Origin: Hyalella azteca
Taxonomy: Eukaryota > Arthropoda > Malacostraca > Amphipoda > Hyalellidae
Reading direction: 5' to 3'
Length of the DNA: 64,000 nucleotides
Assembly (NCBI RefSeq): GCF_000764305.2
Contig: NW_025941414.1
Coordinates: 310,001 to 374,000, forward strand
Shown: in pieces, positions 49,901 to 61,812 of the stretch
Numbering within the stretch: position 1 is the stretch's first letter
Layout of the letters: every line of letters begins with the position of its first letter
The notes under the pieces: model-generated
What the model saw: only the letters and a program-made list of their open reading frames with translations
What the model was told of the DNA's origin: nothing
The model's database searches: none
Made by a program: the position numbers and the translations under genes

Positions 49901-52900
49901 ATTCAAACCCTTCGGAAGCGAATATTCGCTTAAGAGAGTAAAATATTATTATCTACGGTCTGATGTTCTCACCTGATGCATTTAACCATTTTATTGTAGT
50001 AGGCATAGCCATCTTCGATGTCGATGGCGAGAGACGTAGCGTTGTTTTGCCAGTAGTTCATCACGCTCATCACAAGACAGTCATCCATCTTTGGTGACAA
50101 TGGCTTGGTGCATACGTCGTTAACGATAACGGGTTTACCATCGTATTCCGCTTGCAACTGTCAACACAAGATGGAATAATTAGAATCTTCTTGCGTCAAG
50201 AGATGGTATCATTATACAACATGAGTGCCACAGCTTCTAACTAAAGATGTCTACATAATACTAAAGGAAAAATTATAAATAATTCTATAATGAAGCTCCT
50301 AATTCCGCGCATAATATAACTTAAACGCATTTAATTTTCAACTTTCAAATGCTACGACTAAATGGGCTACCGTGTCATTACGTTCGCTTTCACAAGATTA
50401 GCTTTCAAGTTGCAATGATTATTAAATCGTCGCCAAACTGAAGTTAGTTATTAATTCATAAGTGCATTTATTGGCGCGCCAAAATTCAGATAATTTCAAA
50501 CGATAATTAAAACCTTCATCGTATCATTAATTCCTTAAAATAATTAAACTGAGATACAACAAAACCAAAACTGATAAAACTTGAATATGTGAATTATATT
50601 CTAGGGTATTAATATTATTGTCATGACACAACTTAAAACAGGAAATTAATGCTGCGTACCGCCAAAATGTCGGTCTGGAGATCCATCGCAGCCTGAACGA
50701 ACGAGGGATCCAGGGCGGGTCCGAAGTAATAGTAGTAATCGAGCCCTGATGGATCGTGAATGGTCACGTTCCTCTGAAAGGGTGTTTTTTTGTGACAATG
50801 AGTAAAAAAACTCATATATACTCAAACACTTCAAAATTGATCTGGCTAAAAATTAGCAACGGAAGTTTGTCTAAGATTTTCTGCGATTTTATAATTAAAT
50901 TTTGATTTTAATTTGATTTTGAACAAGTGGGTTCCGCAAACACATTAGCGAAAACTATTTCTTCAAACTAACTAGGAACTTTCCGAGCTCTGGAAGTTGA
51001 TGGAAATGAACGTAATTAAATTGTTCGTTTTAGGCTCATCTTTCAGTGCTTTTTTCAACATTGTGATTAGAAATCTGTCGTAATTAGATTTAAATACTGC
51101 ATATTTTTTACTCACGCCATCAATGGGAATTTTGGGCGTCATTATAACTTGCGTTGTTCTGTAAAAGGGAGAGAAATGCTCGTCAAAATAATTTTTTTCC
51201 TGCAATGTACGCGACGTCTTGGAGGCCCACAGGCTCACTGGGTCAGTCGTTACCTGAAGAATAAAAAATAAATAAAATGGTGAAAAAATGAGGAACAAAT
51301 GATGAGTTATTATTATATGAGTTAGCCCTTATATTATTCTACCATCCGAAATGCTACTCCTACCTGAAATGTTGAGTTATCTGGATATGTACGAATGTTA
51401 TATCAAAATGATATAGGTAGGAAATTTAATGGAAAAATATTGCCGAATAAAATAACATTTTTCACGGGAGTCTTACAAAAATAAACATGTCTAAAGTAAA
51501 TATATGTTCGTTCTAAATCTTGATTAAAACAAAATGAATTTACTTCTACAGGATTATTGACATTTTCCTGTAAATTCGAAACGAATTTGATTTTTAAAGT
51601 ACCATGCTATGAATATCGGCAATATTTCACGTTGACTGTTTGTAGGTTATTAAGCACACAGATAAGTGCAAATAACGTATTCATGCCACGCATTTTACTG
51701 CGCACTCACTTTCACTCTGCACATACGAAATTGGAAATGACGATATGGTGTTACCCTTACCCTAACATTGTGTTACGAAATATAAATAGTCGCAATAGTT
51801 ACATTTTCTTCCAAATTTGGAACAACAATTTATACATTTTTCTTGAGTGTCTTAATTTTAAAAACAGAAATTTTAGTATACAATTTTTCAAAATAATTCT
51901 ATCACATCCAACTGTAACTTCGTTGTTCTTAGGTGTAACTTTTATATCTTGTTCTGAATATAGATTTAAGACAACGCATTATCATAGATGTAACTCAAGC
52001 TCATACAGGATTCACCTTCATACAATTTATTTCTAATTTTAGGGAGGACTTTATCTAAATTTGCGTCGTAGGTACTTACTTTGAGCAAGAACATGCCTCC
52101 GCTGAGACCGAGACAAAGCAGCACGCATATAACAATAACCGAGTACGGACTTTTGGCCACCGCTGCACACATTGAAATTTAACTATTAAATCAAATTACA
52201 TAAAATATATCTTCTAAAATATTTTATATTGTATTTTCTTCCCAAGCCTAGGTTACTATTTTTAGAAATAATATTTTTCAATATTTAATTTATTTCATTT
52301 CAACCACTACACAATAAGAATTTTTTGGACGACTTTGAGCGAATTTAGAATAAATGTAGGGGCCATGATCTGTTATTACAAGATTCTATCCGAAAGTTTG
52401 CTGATTGCACGCATTTAGACAAGAAATATATTCGCGCTGAGATAAAAATTGGCAATCCCCAGTGCACAAAAACGATTACTTAACTTGTAATAATATGTCA
52501 GTTAACGTAATTCTAACCTGTAGCGAAGGTAGCAAAGTTTTCAGAAATTGATTTCTCGAGAGCAGCAGACACGATCTCTGTGAAGCTCGGCTCCTGCGAC
52601 GTGTCTTTTTCTTGCCGCAATCCTTCGCGCTGTGTCCCGCCTGCTTCTGTTACTGTGGAGCCATCCGTTTTATCTTACAAAAATTCTTAGTTCGCTAACA
52701 ATTTTCATTTTTAAATATCAATTTTTAATTACCAACAACTAATTTTTAAATTTCGATTTTTAAACACCAACTACTAATTTTTAAATTGTAGTTTTTAAAC
52801 ACTAACAATAAATGCCGTAAATATAATAGTATCTCTACAATTTTTTTCAGTTTTCCTTGGCACAATAAAATATCTGTTCCAACTACTGTAGTTCGAATCA

Positions 52901-55900
52901 AGTATCGATTTCAGACCTCTAACCATTTATGGTTTGCTGGCTATGAAAGCGCCAGTATTAATTAAATGTTCAAATAAGCAGGCATGTCATGAATAAAATG
53001 GTAATTTACGTCCTTTAACGAACGTTTGAAAACAAAATATAAGGCTGCTAACCTTTAGGAGTAATACGCTTCGCCGTATTCTTGGTATTATTTCGATTCC
53101 TAGTCACTGCATACGTGACCAAGATGATCGTCGTTTCAGCGATGAACACCCAAATCATGATGAACGTGAACAGGTGCATGGATCCGACCGTGATAGGTTC
53201 GTCGACTTCGGGATCCGGAGGTAAAGGTGGACAGGAATTCCGACAATCCGAGCACAGACAGAATAATTTGTCCTGCAATGAAAAATGTGTAATAAAAATT
53301 TTTCGATTTTTAAATTAAATTAAAATGTAATTAAATATTTTTATTTTTACCTTGAAAATTTCACGCCTATCAAGAGGTGTCAAAATAACGCGGGCAACTT
53401 GAAATCGATGAAATTGAAATTACTATACACTAAGAACTAAATAAAAATTCACATTAAAATAGTGTGTAACTAGGATTAGATTAATTTCAAAAAATTGTAA
53501 TAGAGCAAACGTCGCTCGATAATTGGACATAGGTGCTACTCAATACTCATTTCTTTGAAGATTTTTCCTTGAGATATTTTTGGAATAAGACCGTAAAATC
53601 CAGTTTAATATCGTCGATTTATTTGATTAGGACAGCAGCAATTTCGCCCTGAGTTCGTTCATTTTCTTTCAAAGTAATCGGTTAAAATTCACTCTCTTTC
53701 TTACAAACAATCGTTGAAAATTCGATAACACAGTTCAATAAAATAGATCAGCTAAGGTTCAAACAATATTCTAGTACCAACGAGCTTTTAACCCTCTACC
53801 GCCTGACATGAGTAACCGGAGCAATGTTGTCACGCGCCTACTCCCCAAAAAGGATACCTTACTAGTGAGCGCAAAATGACTTGCACTGATGGTTGCCGCC
53901 ACGTACGACGACTTTAAAATGGTCTCTGTTGCGTACAAACGTCCTCAGGTTGCTATACTCAATAGTTTACGAATAATTTAAATCGAAAGTTATGTTCCCG
54001 GAGAGTGACATACGGCGGTAGAGGGTTAAATAACAATTGCCATAAAATGTGGCATGCAAGAAGCTCGTGATTATTTACGGGAGAATCGCATGGCGAAGTA
54101 GCCACTTCGAGCGGTTTCATCTCCTTTGGTATGCCGTTGTAGTCTACAGCGCTGGCCGTAGAAGAGTTCGTATACTCCATGGTGATGTTGAAGGGAGCGA
54201 AGCTGTTTATCCCGAAGTAGTCGAAAAGTCTGGTTTGCAATGAAAACAATAGTAAATATTAATCTTTTCTATTCAATAAATTCTTATTTTAAAATGATTT
54301 GCAAATTGCAACGAAAATTTAGAATAACTTACTTGTAACATGCATTGATTTCTTATCATAGTATACAGTAGACTTCAGTTTGATAAAATCAGCGATAGAA
54401 TGTAATTATTTGTGGATTTTTTTTTGCACTATTCATTTCGTTAACTCTCAACACGGGCTTAAAGTTTAGCTCATTCATGCAAAATTTCAGCTTAAAATCA
54501 ATAGATTTCAGCTTTAAATTAAATAAATGCAGAAAAAGTGATTCATAAAACTTAATAAGTAGTAATCGTCCCAGTCAGGAAATTAAATAAGTAAATTTTT
54601 CTATCCAACCTTTCAGGGGTACAACTTTTCCCCCACTGGCCGCATATCATCGTCAGTGCAGGCACGGCCATCTCAGGGTAGAAGACCTCGTCGCACGAGT
54701 CGAATATTTTGTTCGCGTACTCAGAGTTCATGAAAGTCGTTAAAGTCAAAACGGACGCTGTTGAGAGAACAATTAAGTGTATTCATGTTCATTGATTGAT
54801 TGAAATATATCAATGTTACACTAGACATATTTTATCAAGGGTAAAAGTAACCCGTCACTCAATTAACTGTGTTTTATGCTGCGATTTTACAAGAGTCTAA
54901 GGGCACGCATAAAAATTTTTTATTACCGAGACAAGCTTTATTGGTAAGAGATTGAGCACCAGGAATTAGAAATCTAAGTTACAGAATCTTTTCATACAGT
55001 AATTTGATTGAAATTAATTGTCATTCAATTTTGAATCAGATTATATTTAAACGGGGATTTATTATGATACGAAACAAATTATATGACCTACTTTCATTAT
55101 AAAGTGAAGTTGCGAGGTTAAAATTAGACGAAACAAATCATACCACCTACTTTGATTATAAAGTGAAGTTACGAGGTTAAAATTGGACATGTGTGGCGAG
55201 CAGGCGAAGTTACAGAAGTAGTTCATGAGGTTGTTCTCGCACGCTGGGCATCTGCCCACAAAGTTGCTCAGCATAGACAGCTGCGCCGTCATAATTTCAA
55301 TGTTCTTGGCATCGCAACAGGTATAAAGTGACCCATTTGTGTTGAATTCTGCTCCTGAAATTGATTGAGTTTGTTAAATTTTACTAAAATTATAATAAAA
55401 ATGTTACTAAATTCTTATAAAAACTTTTTCTTTTCATCAGCACGTCTAATTTCATGTGTTCGGCTAATAAGAAAATTGACAGATACGACTTTCTAAAGCA
55501 GAAATAAACCTCTTCAAGATATATTCAATAGGCGGAAATTATTAAAGAGTAATCGGTATTTCTAAAAACTAATATTGTGAAACCATTTGTTTCATTTAAA
55601 TGTCCTTTAGTTTATGTCAAGTCTCAACTGGAGCCAACCAGACTTCACTTATTTATAATGTAGTTGCAAATGTAAATGAAGTCTGTACCAATACATGCCT
55701 ATCTGTATTTTGGTTAGCGAGAAAAATCGTACCAAATACTCACTTATATCACGGACCATGTCTGGGCAGTAGGCATTCAGTTTGCCTTCATAAATGCCGT
55801 AGGGATCATCAAGCGGCTTAGGAGGCCCTTCATATAAGCAATTCAAGTCCATGTCTCCCTTTCCCGGCTCCGGGTTTTTCGAGCAAATCCCGTACATAAC

Positions 55901-58900
55901 GCACTGGCCACCTTCTGTACCCTTCGGTGCATTATCTTTGTTTGAGTTCAACTTATTTTCCAGAGAATTAACTTCATTTCTTTGCTCGAAGACTGGGCCA
56001 TTTGCTTGTAATTCGCGACTTTGTATTTTTGTGTATTCAAGAAATGGTATCGCATTTGCGTATTTTGATTTGTTATGTTCACTTGAATGAGCTGATCGAG
56101 CTTCATGCTGATATTTTATACCAGTTTTTCCAGTAGAAGACATTCTATGTTCAGATTTAGGCTTGCCATCTGTACTACTGGATATTTTATTTTCAATACT
56201 AGGTTGTGCAGATTTTAGTTTTAGTATGTTATCATCTCTGGGTTTCAAGTTTGCTTCTGTCGCATTGAAATCTTTGTAATATTTCTGCCCATCTGACTGT
56301 ACTGCTTCGAATATCGATGACTCATGAAGATATCCATGTGCTTTATCCTGAAGAGATTCTTTGTTCCCCTGGAAATAAAGAAGGATATCAGGGAATGTTA
56401 TTATACATAAGAAAAATCAAAATGTTAGGGAATAGTGAGGTACGTTCAACGTTCATGTACCCCAATTTCTAGTGAAAAGATCAAACGTGCAATTAAATGT
56501 CGTCTTTCTCATATGGCCAGAGTAAAAACAGGAATAATTTTACGATTGAGCCGACAGTCATTCTTGTCAGTGATATCGAAAAAAAATAATGCGTGAGTGC
56601 TCCAATTTGCAAAGTTTTTATTGTTTTATCACTAAATAGGTGTGAACAATTGAACATCTTAAATTTTGATGAAGATGAGTTTGGTTCACTTCGAAATTTC
56701 CCAAAAATTAATTCAATCCTGGAGATTGTTAATTAGGTGGTTGCGTGTTTTGTCTGCAGAAAAAGGAAAAAAATGTTAAACCGTCACTTAAGTAACTGTG
56801 TTTTAAGGAGCGAATTTACTCTATTCCACATTATCAACGTTGAGCAGGGCAACAAAAATCTCGTTCAAGTGATACTTTCATATTCATATGTGTACTAACG
56901 ATTGTTCTCTATTGCAGCAAATTGTTTTACAAAACTCATAATGAAATTACATCCATACAATTCTATGCTTCATAACATGTGCTGTTTTTATGCCGTATCT
57001 CTTCGTCATGAGTGTGTTTGTCCAATTATACTTGATAAGAAAATTTTCAAGATATCCTGATTGTGAGATCTTTATCAGGATCACGTGAAGTACCCGAATT
57101 CACCCAGAGGGCCGAGGAAAGACCTTTGCCTCGCATAAGGTGAACCTGCAATCATGACAGATAATTTTTCTTGCCAGCCAGTGTGGGGTACGGCCTGAAA
57201 AACTAAGCCTTGCTAAAGACCTAAAAGTTGCTATATAATTTATATATGTAATTCTCTCATTATCGTAGAACTTGTTAAATTTCGGTTTACTAATCTCTAA
57301 CAAACTACAATGCGAAATTAGCAGTTCTCCGTATTATTTGAGCAACAGTAATCGAACAAATCTGTCCCGAGTGACGCATTCGTTGAATATCACGTGGGTG
57401 AGCGGCAATATTTAGGATTGTATATAATATAACTACGCAAGATGTAATAGCAAAAGGAAATATCAAGTGTAGATGCATATGATCAAATTTAAAACTGTTC
57501 GGAGATTCGGAATTGCTTGCGTAAATAAAAGGATTACATTTACTTCATATCATTTATGGTCGACTACTCAAGGCGTGGTTTAAAATTATAGCGTCCGCAA
57601 CTTTAGCATCATCGATGTAAAAGAGGATACTATATATGCTGTTATGAATAAACTCTTGCACTTGTTATGAATTCCATCTGAGACATTCTAATCTAATTCT
57701 GTCATCAAATACGAGATCAAGCATTTACTAACTCCACTGAAAACATAAATTTCAAGTTCACTCAATGGGAGCATCCAACACTTTCCGTCTGCAACCTTTA
57801 CGGATTAAAGACTGGTCTTAATGGTTCATAATTTAATTTTAGGTGTCTGAAAATCATTTTGTTATGGTATTTGAATTCGGAAACCCACTTTCTAATAATT
57901 TTCATTGAATTTGAATCATTCTTCTAATAAACCTGTTACGGTGTAGATAAATAAAGAAAATTTACGACTAGAAGATAATTGAGTACCAATTACATCTGAA
58001 TAATAAGACAAGGTGGCAAAACATCATTATTTAATTCAGTTAGAAACCCAAGCAGATGCAAAATTTTATTCCTAACACCATCGATTTATCATTCAATATT
58101 ACCTAGACTGAAGAGTCCAACGAGTGGCTTAACCTTGAGCAGAAATTAATAATAGTGATAGCAACCTTGCCATAAGTCCGCCTATATATACTCTTCTACC
58201 CGAGACCATTAGATTGCATAGCATCGAGTTTTCAACTTGGTGCGTCAGTCTACATCTGGCTAGAAACATGTTGGTGATCGATATTTTATTAGTTAATGTA
58301 ACTTAAATTAATTTATATGATTATTCATTTGATGTTTAGCGAAACAAATTTGAGTGTAAGGAGAACTTGTGTAGCAATAAAGTAAAAAAATCGGATTTAA
58401 AAATAAACCATCTCAATTTATTCGAACCTTGCCTCTACCCTGAAACTGGGTAACCCTAGGAAATTGCAAAAGCCTGTCAAATTTTGACTAGTAATAGCTG
58501 AAGCGATAATTTTAATAACATAATTAGATAAATGTTGAATTTCTGTGAAATTAGTGTTCCTATGTATGAGGTAGCCAATCAATTCATTTTTCATATGATT
58601 TCTACATAGAAGAAAGTCAAATAAATAATTTGAACCTCATTCACCCACGACCGAAACCAGAACTGTCATAAATTTCATTACATAGAATTTCGAAATTTCG
58701 CCCAAGCTACGATAGAATTTTTAGAACTGGTGTTTTTCTCGTGCAATTCATGAATTTCGAACCTTTGCAAAGCACTGTACTCGAATTTCTTAGCCACACA
58801 CAAGCAACTATTTCCTCAACTATATTACCATACAAATTTTCAAGTTCGGTAATTCTGTTACGTATTACAATTCGACGCATCAAATGATTCGGTATTTTGT

Positions 58901-60164
58901 ATACGTGCGCCAAGCATAACACATATTTCATTAAAGTCTAAACTACAATATAGGTAGCCGGTATAGGGCCGATGCCGATGAATCCCTATACCTATACCCA
59001 ATATAGGTAACCGGTATAGGTATAGGGAACAGTCGCTAGAAATTTAACGTAAGAGACATTCATTGTGATATCCTCTATCGTAGTGTTGTAGCCACCAAAC
59101 TGTTCCCGTGATAGCTCCTATCATTAGTTCAGATAACAACAAATCACTCAAGTTTCTCAGATGATAGGCAACCAGAGCTTATGTTTCACAGTAAAAGCCA
59201 GCGAATAATGTTAATATTATTAATTATACTATAAACTTTTTGAATGCAAACTGTATTAAGCCATTCTGGATATACACTCTTAAAATTCTTATTGTTCGTA
59301 TGCCCTGTCACAGTTAGACCTAAATCTTGGCCTCAAACCCACATGCCTATATTCAGCTTCAAGTATGCATAGCAGAAGACATGTTGGAAGGCCACCGGAT
59401 TTTGAAATACAATTTTTTATGAAGGTTGATGTTTGCACAGGTCATCTTGTAGGCGTCTTAAATTTCATAGCGTACTTTGAATGCTAATGAATCATTTTGA
59501 TGAATGAAGTCAAACTATCTATTGTTATCTATCGAAGAGAAAGTTTGTGAGCGTGTTTGTCAGAACTTTGAAATTAAAATACGAGTCTGCAAGACCCATT
59601 TGAGCGCGTATCCACAATACAAATATATAATATATATTGTGTGCGTATCTACAATACAGTTTTCCAGAAAAATTTAAACATCTTTTTAATTGTACTTTTC
59701 AATTATATTTTAGTGAACCAACATAAGTTTAAAATTATCAACGAGATTTTTAAATTTCATTACGCTATATGCTTACTCGGATGGCTAATTTGCTAGCAAT
59801 TTTTATCAATCAGAAGCCATGTTAATAGTCATTTGAAGATATTGCCTTTCAAACTTTGAAGAATAAATGACGTCGAAGTACCACTTGTCGCTAATACTAT
59901 AGAGGTAATGGCCAAAATTATATTGTTAAGGTCTAACAATGGTACATGAAAATATAATTTAGAGTGAAGAACTCACCGCTTTCACCGCAGATGGCAATTG
60001 TCTCTAATACTATAGAGGTAATCTCCAAAATTATATCGTTTAGGTCAAACAAAGGAACATGAAAATATAATTTAGAGTGAAGAACTCACCGCTTGCACTG
60101 CAGATGCTAAGACGAGAAGCACCAGCACCGCGACAGCGAGAGGCGTAAGAGATGCGTGCGCCAT
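37905..60164 (-). CDS. NPC1: NPC1-type lysosomal/intracellular sterol transporter, 26 exons
   Basis: Exons in transcript order: 60164-60090, 56368-55744, 55354-55151, 54757-54610, 54229-54079, 53272-53053, 52673-52518, 52162-52080, 51253-51116, 50773-50660, 50157-49973, 49050-48835, 48484-48292, 47867-47751, 47392-47212, 46003-45876, 45211-45095, 44629-44492, 43654-43491, 43183-43038, 42703-42460, 41864-41754, 39788-39557, 39124-39011, 38569-38407 and 38017-37905 (TAA). All phases join and give 1,491 aa. NPC1 binds cholesterol in its N-terminal domain and passes it through the membrane. Landmarks: signal peptide 1-25; a 155-residue polar insert; the Cys-rich NTD from Cys181 ([26 protein letters not shown]); the luminal loop [12 protein letters not shown]; the sterol-sensing domain at about 810-975 with [25 protein letters not shown]; the Cys-rich loop; YFMTYHTIL; and [12 protein letters not shown]1a versus NPC1b cannot be assigned by eye. 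Intron 14 appears to use a GC donor (47749-47750). Confidence 0.92.
38178..38375. repeat. Two-copy 97-bp duplication in the last NPC1 intron
   Basis: 'aaggaaaaatgtcttgcatc' through 'tgaattgaaaactgcaaca' occurs twice. It ends about 30 bp before exon 25 and does not include its donor. Confidence 0.85.
39249..39562 (-). repeat. 15-bp array carrying the NPC1 exon 23 donor, in frame
   Basis: About twenty units of 'accatgacaattcct'. On the minus strand each reads GTCATG|GTAGGAATT, matching the true junction GTCATG|GTACGA. The unit is a multiple of three with no stop, so it reads MVGIV over and over in the exon frame. Confidence 0.85.
39930..41215. mobile_element. Non-autonomous DNA transposon with terminal inverted repeats (pogo/Tc1-like MITE candidate)
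   Basis: The left end GGGTAACATGGGGCAGCG and the complement of the right end GAGTAACGTGGGGCAGCG differ at two of 18 positions, and both ends are flanked by TA, the target duplication of the Tc1/mariner/pogo group. The element is 1,286 bp with no credible transposase ORF. Internal blocks repeat GGGGCAA-GGGCCCA themes at about 39945, 40295 and 40970, including a perfect 17-bp palindrome. It lies in NPC1 intron 22. Family placement is inferred from TIR and TSD only. Confidence 0.7.
40994..41031. repeat. Perfect 17-bp inverted repeat inside the transposon
   Basis: ATGGGCCCATTGCCCCA at 40994-41010 is followed by its exact complement at 41015-41031 with a 4-base loop. It is a GC-rich hairpin in an AT-rich element. 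Confidence 0.85.
43990..44525 (-). repeat. About 80-bp array carrying the NPC1 exon 18 donor and exon end
   Basis: Six or seven copies repeat, on the minus strand, about 30 bases of exon 18 (encoding SFVLKYFD) plus GAC|GTGAGCAC. Copies near 44400, 44310 and 44220 are nearly perfect; those near 44080 and 44000 are diverged, and the one near 44160 has lost its donor. Divergence grows with distance from the exon. Confidence 0.85.
45478..45885 (-). repeat. About 47-bp array carrying the NPC1 exon 16 donor
   Basis: About eight or nine units of 'ctatgcatctaaataatt' plus 'gtaatgtatagcaccttgat'. On the minus strand each ends ATCAAG|GTGC, identical to the exon 16 donor and the last six bases of the exon. 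The array begins at the true junction and runs about 400 bp into the intron. Confidence 0.85.
46004..46375 (-). repeat. About 93-bp array carrying the NPC1 exon 16 acceptor and exon start
   Basis: Four copies (near 46070-46100, 46160-46180, 46225-46255 and 46320-46350) repeat, on the minus strand, AATGCAG|GAGCGCTGTC and about 25 bases of exon 16 in front of the real exon. The third-to-last copy is partly deleted. Spacer sequence is AT-rich ('cattattacattaatg'). Confidence 0.85.
47395..47640 (-). repeat. 26-bp array next to the NPC1 exon 15 acceptor
   Basis: About nine units resembling 'cctaaatgaacgaaagaa' plus 'caatatta'. Read on the minus strand each unit has a pyrimidine stretch (ttctttcgttcat) ending near TAG or GAG, closely matching the real acceptor region ttcgttcgtgtgCAG. 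Units with 'ctaaat' keep TTTAG|GTA, a usable-looking acceptor. Confidence 0.65.
55086..55191 (-). repeat. Two-copy duplication carrying the NPC1 exon 3 donor
   Basis: On the minus strand the last 38 bases of exon 3 and its donor AAA|GTAGGT are repeated 59 bp downstream as GAAA|GTAGGT. Using the second donor would add 59 bases and shift the frame. Confidence 0.8.
56369..59924. other. Main part of NPC1 intron 1
   Basis: AT-rich sequence with no exon recognised. It contains the 15-bp inverted repeat at 58984-59027. Confidence 0.7.
58984..59027. repeat. 15-bp perfect inverted repeat, 'ccctatacctatacc'
   Basis: CCCTATACCTATACC at 58984-58998 pairs exactly with 59013-59027. Further 'tataggta' and 'ccggtatagg' copies lie just upstream at 58950-58970. 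Confidence 0.85.
59925..60112 (-). repeat. Two-copy duplication carrying the NPC1 exon 1 donor
   Basis: A segment of about 113 bp is present twice. Both copies read (minus strand) about 18 bases like the end of exon 1, then GCG|GTGAGTTCTTCACTC. The second donor sits at about 59976, 113 bp into intron 1. Confidence 0.8.
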
Positions 60165-61049
60165 GGCTCCACCACGTGTTGCTTGTCTGTAAAGTTTTTG
60201 CTAGTTTTAAAAGTGCTGCTGTATATTTCAATGGCAGTTATATATTTCAAATAAAAATAATTTAGAGATTGTAATGTTGTATGTACCAATTTATATCTAT
60301 CCATATTTTATTATCGCTGACCTGGTTTAGTGCCACAAAAAATATGGTTTCTGACTGGTTTAATGTGTAGCTCTTCAGCCAGTTTTGAAATTGCTGCTTA
60401 TGAATTTAAATAATTAAGTAATTTCGAGCTTCTAATGTTGTATATACCTATTTCCTTCTACCCTAATGCTATTATTACTAATCCTCTTCACTATCTCAAA
60501 ATAAACATGCTTTATACCTGGTTTGAAAATAGCAATCTTAGTTATTAATTATGAACTATCATTTGATGATAATCAGCCAATAACTTCATTTTATCTGACA
60601 AGAGCAAATTTTAAGAACTTTTAAAACCTAAACATTTTTCGCATTTCGATTTCGATTAAAAACTTTTGCATCATTAATGTTTAAGTTGAAATCTAATATA
60701 AATTTCTATTCAAAGTTCATGTCAGCAAATATTTTATACTATACAAAATATATTAACAAATAGAGAATTAATTATAAGAATATATTTAGCCGTTAAAGTG
60801 TGATGGAACTTACATCAGTCTTCGGTCTTGCTTCCAGTCTTGCTCTTCCAAAGATACCAATCTTATAACAGAGGATATGAAATTCTTATTAACCGTAATA
60901 AAAACCTAATTTTCTTCCGCATAAATTTCACACAGATTATAAACTTTTATAATATATAATAAGCATGAACGTAAAAAATCTCAAAGATAATTTTTAACAT
61001 GTGATGAGCGAGTTTCAACTTTAACAATGTGCCTAGTATGACTAACACA

Positions 61050-61200
61050 TCACATCGTTGCTCATGTACTAGTAAAATGTACGAGTAGCTGCTGTACTCG
61101 CACCAGTCAGCGCAGTGAGACACTCACTCCTGACACCACCTCTGATATAGCATCGCTTATCTCGCCCACCTGGAGCTACGTATCTCAGTTACGCAAATCA
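61050..61200 (-). promoter_or_regulatory. Possible NPC1 promoter region
   Basis: A less AT-rich stretch about 0.9 kb before the NPC1 start codon contains, on the minus strand, AGATAAGCGATGC and GCTATATCAG followed by GC-richer sequence. It is assigned by position and composition; the start site is not identified. Confidence 0.2.
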
Positions 61201-61244
61201 TTACTAATAAATGTCAGTCTCAACCAATGTGTGTTGCTTCTAGA

Positions 61245-61287
61245 CTAGAACCAAACCAATGTGTTGGTTCTATGTGTTTGGTTCTAG
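61245..61287. repeat. 12-bp perfect inverted repeat
   Basis: CTAGAACCAAAC at 61245-61256 and its complement at 61276-61287. The loop repeats 'ttggttcta'. Confidence 0.8.
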
Positions 61288-61778
61288 ATCATGTAGGTAG
61301 GTACCATAGAATATCATCTTCTAATGTTATAGATTATTATTTTCTAATATTATTGTTAATAGAAAAAACGAAAATTCCGTATGATATATTTTGATTTTAC
61401 CGGAATTTTAAATGTACACGCGGGATCATATATCACGGTGTATTATTATATGTTAATAATGCATCACTTTTTATTTGTTGCAGCAATGAGACATTTAAAT
61501 TTTTACAATTAACTGCGATTAAGTTTGTATTTTTAATCGCAGTTATATATGTAGACTTTATTCAATGATAGCCTGAATACTTCACTTATATAAAAGTATA
61601 TATGAAACATTTTTTCCTTTCAAGTTACCACACTCCAAAATACTGTTCCCACCGCTCCTCTAATCAGAATTCGGAAGCTTAATATTGTACAAGAATAATG
61701 ATATTGGAATGACGGTAATTAATGACTACTGAGAGCCATTTTTACTTAGGCCTTATTGATAAGAAGTTTGGAAGATCT

Positions 61779-61812
61779 CTCAGGTCTTTCTGTTGCTTGA
61801 GAAAGACCTGAG
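61779..61812. repeat. 13-bp perfect inverted repeat
   Basis: CTCAGGTCTTTCT at 61779-61791 and its complement at 61800-61812, with an 8-base loop. The stem is too short for a typical microRNA precursor. Confidence 0.8.

Noticed and set aside
61779..61812. Hairpin as a microRNA precursor
   Set aside because: A 13-bp stem with an 8-base loop is shorter than a normal precursor, and the stem does not extend outward.
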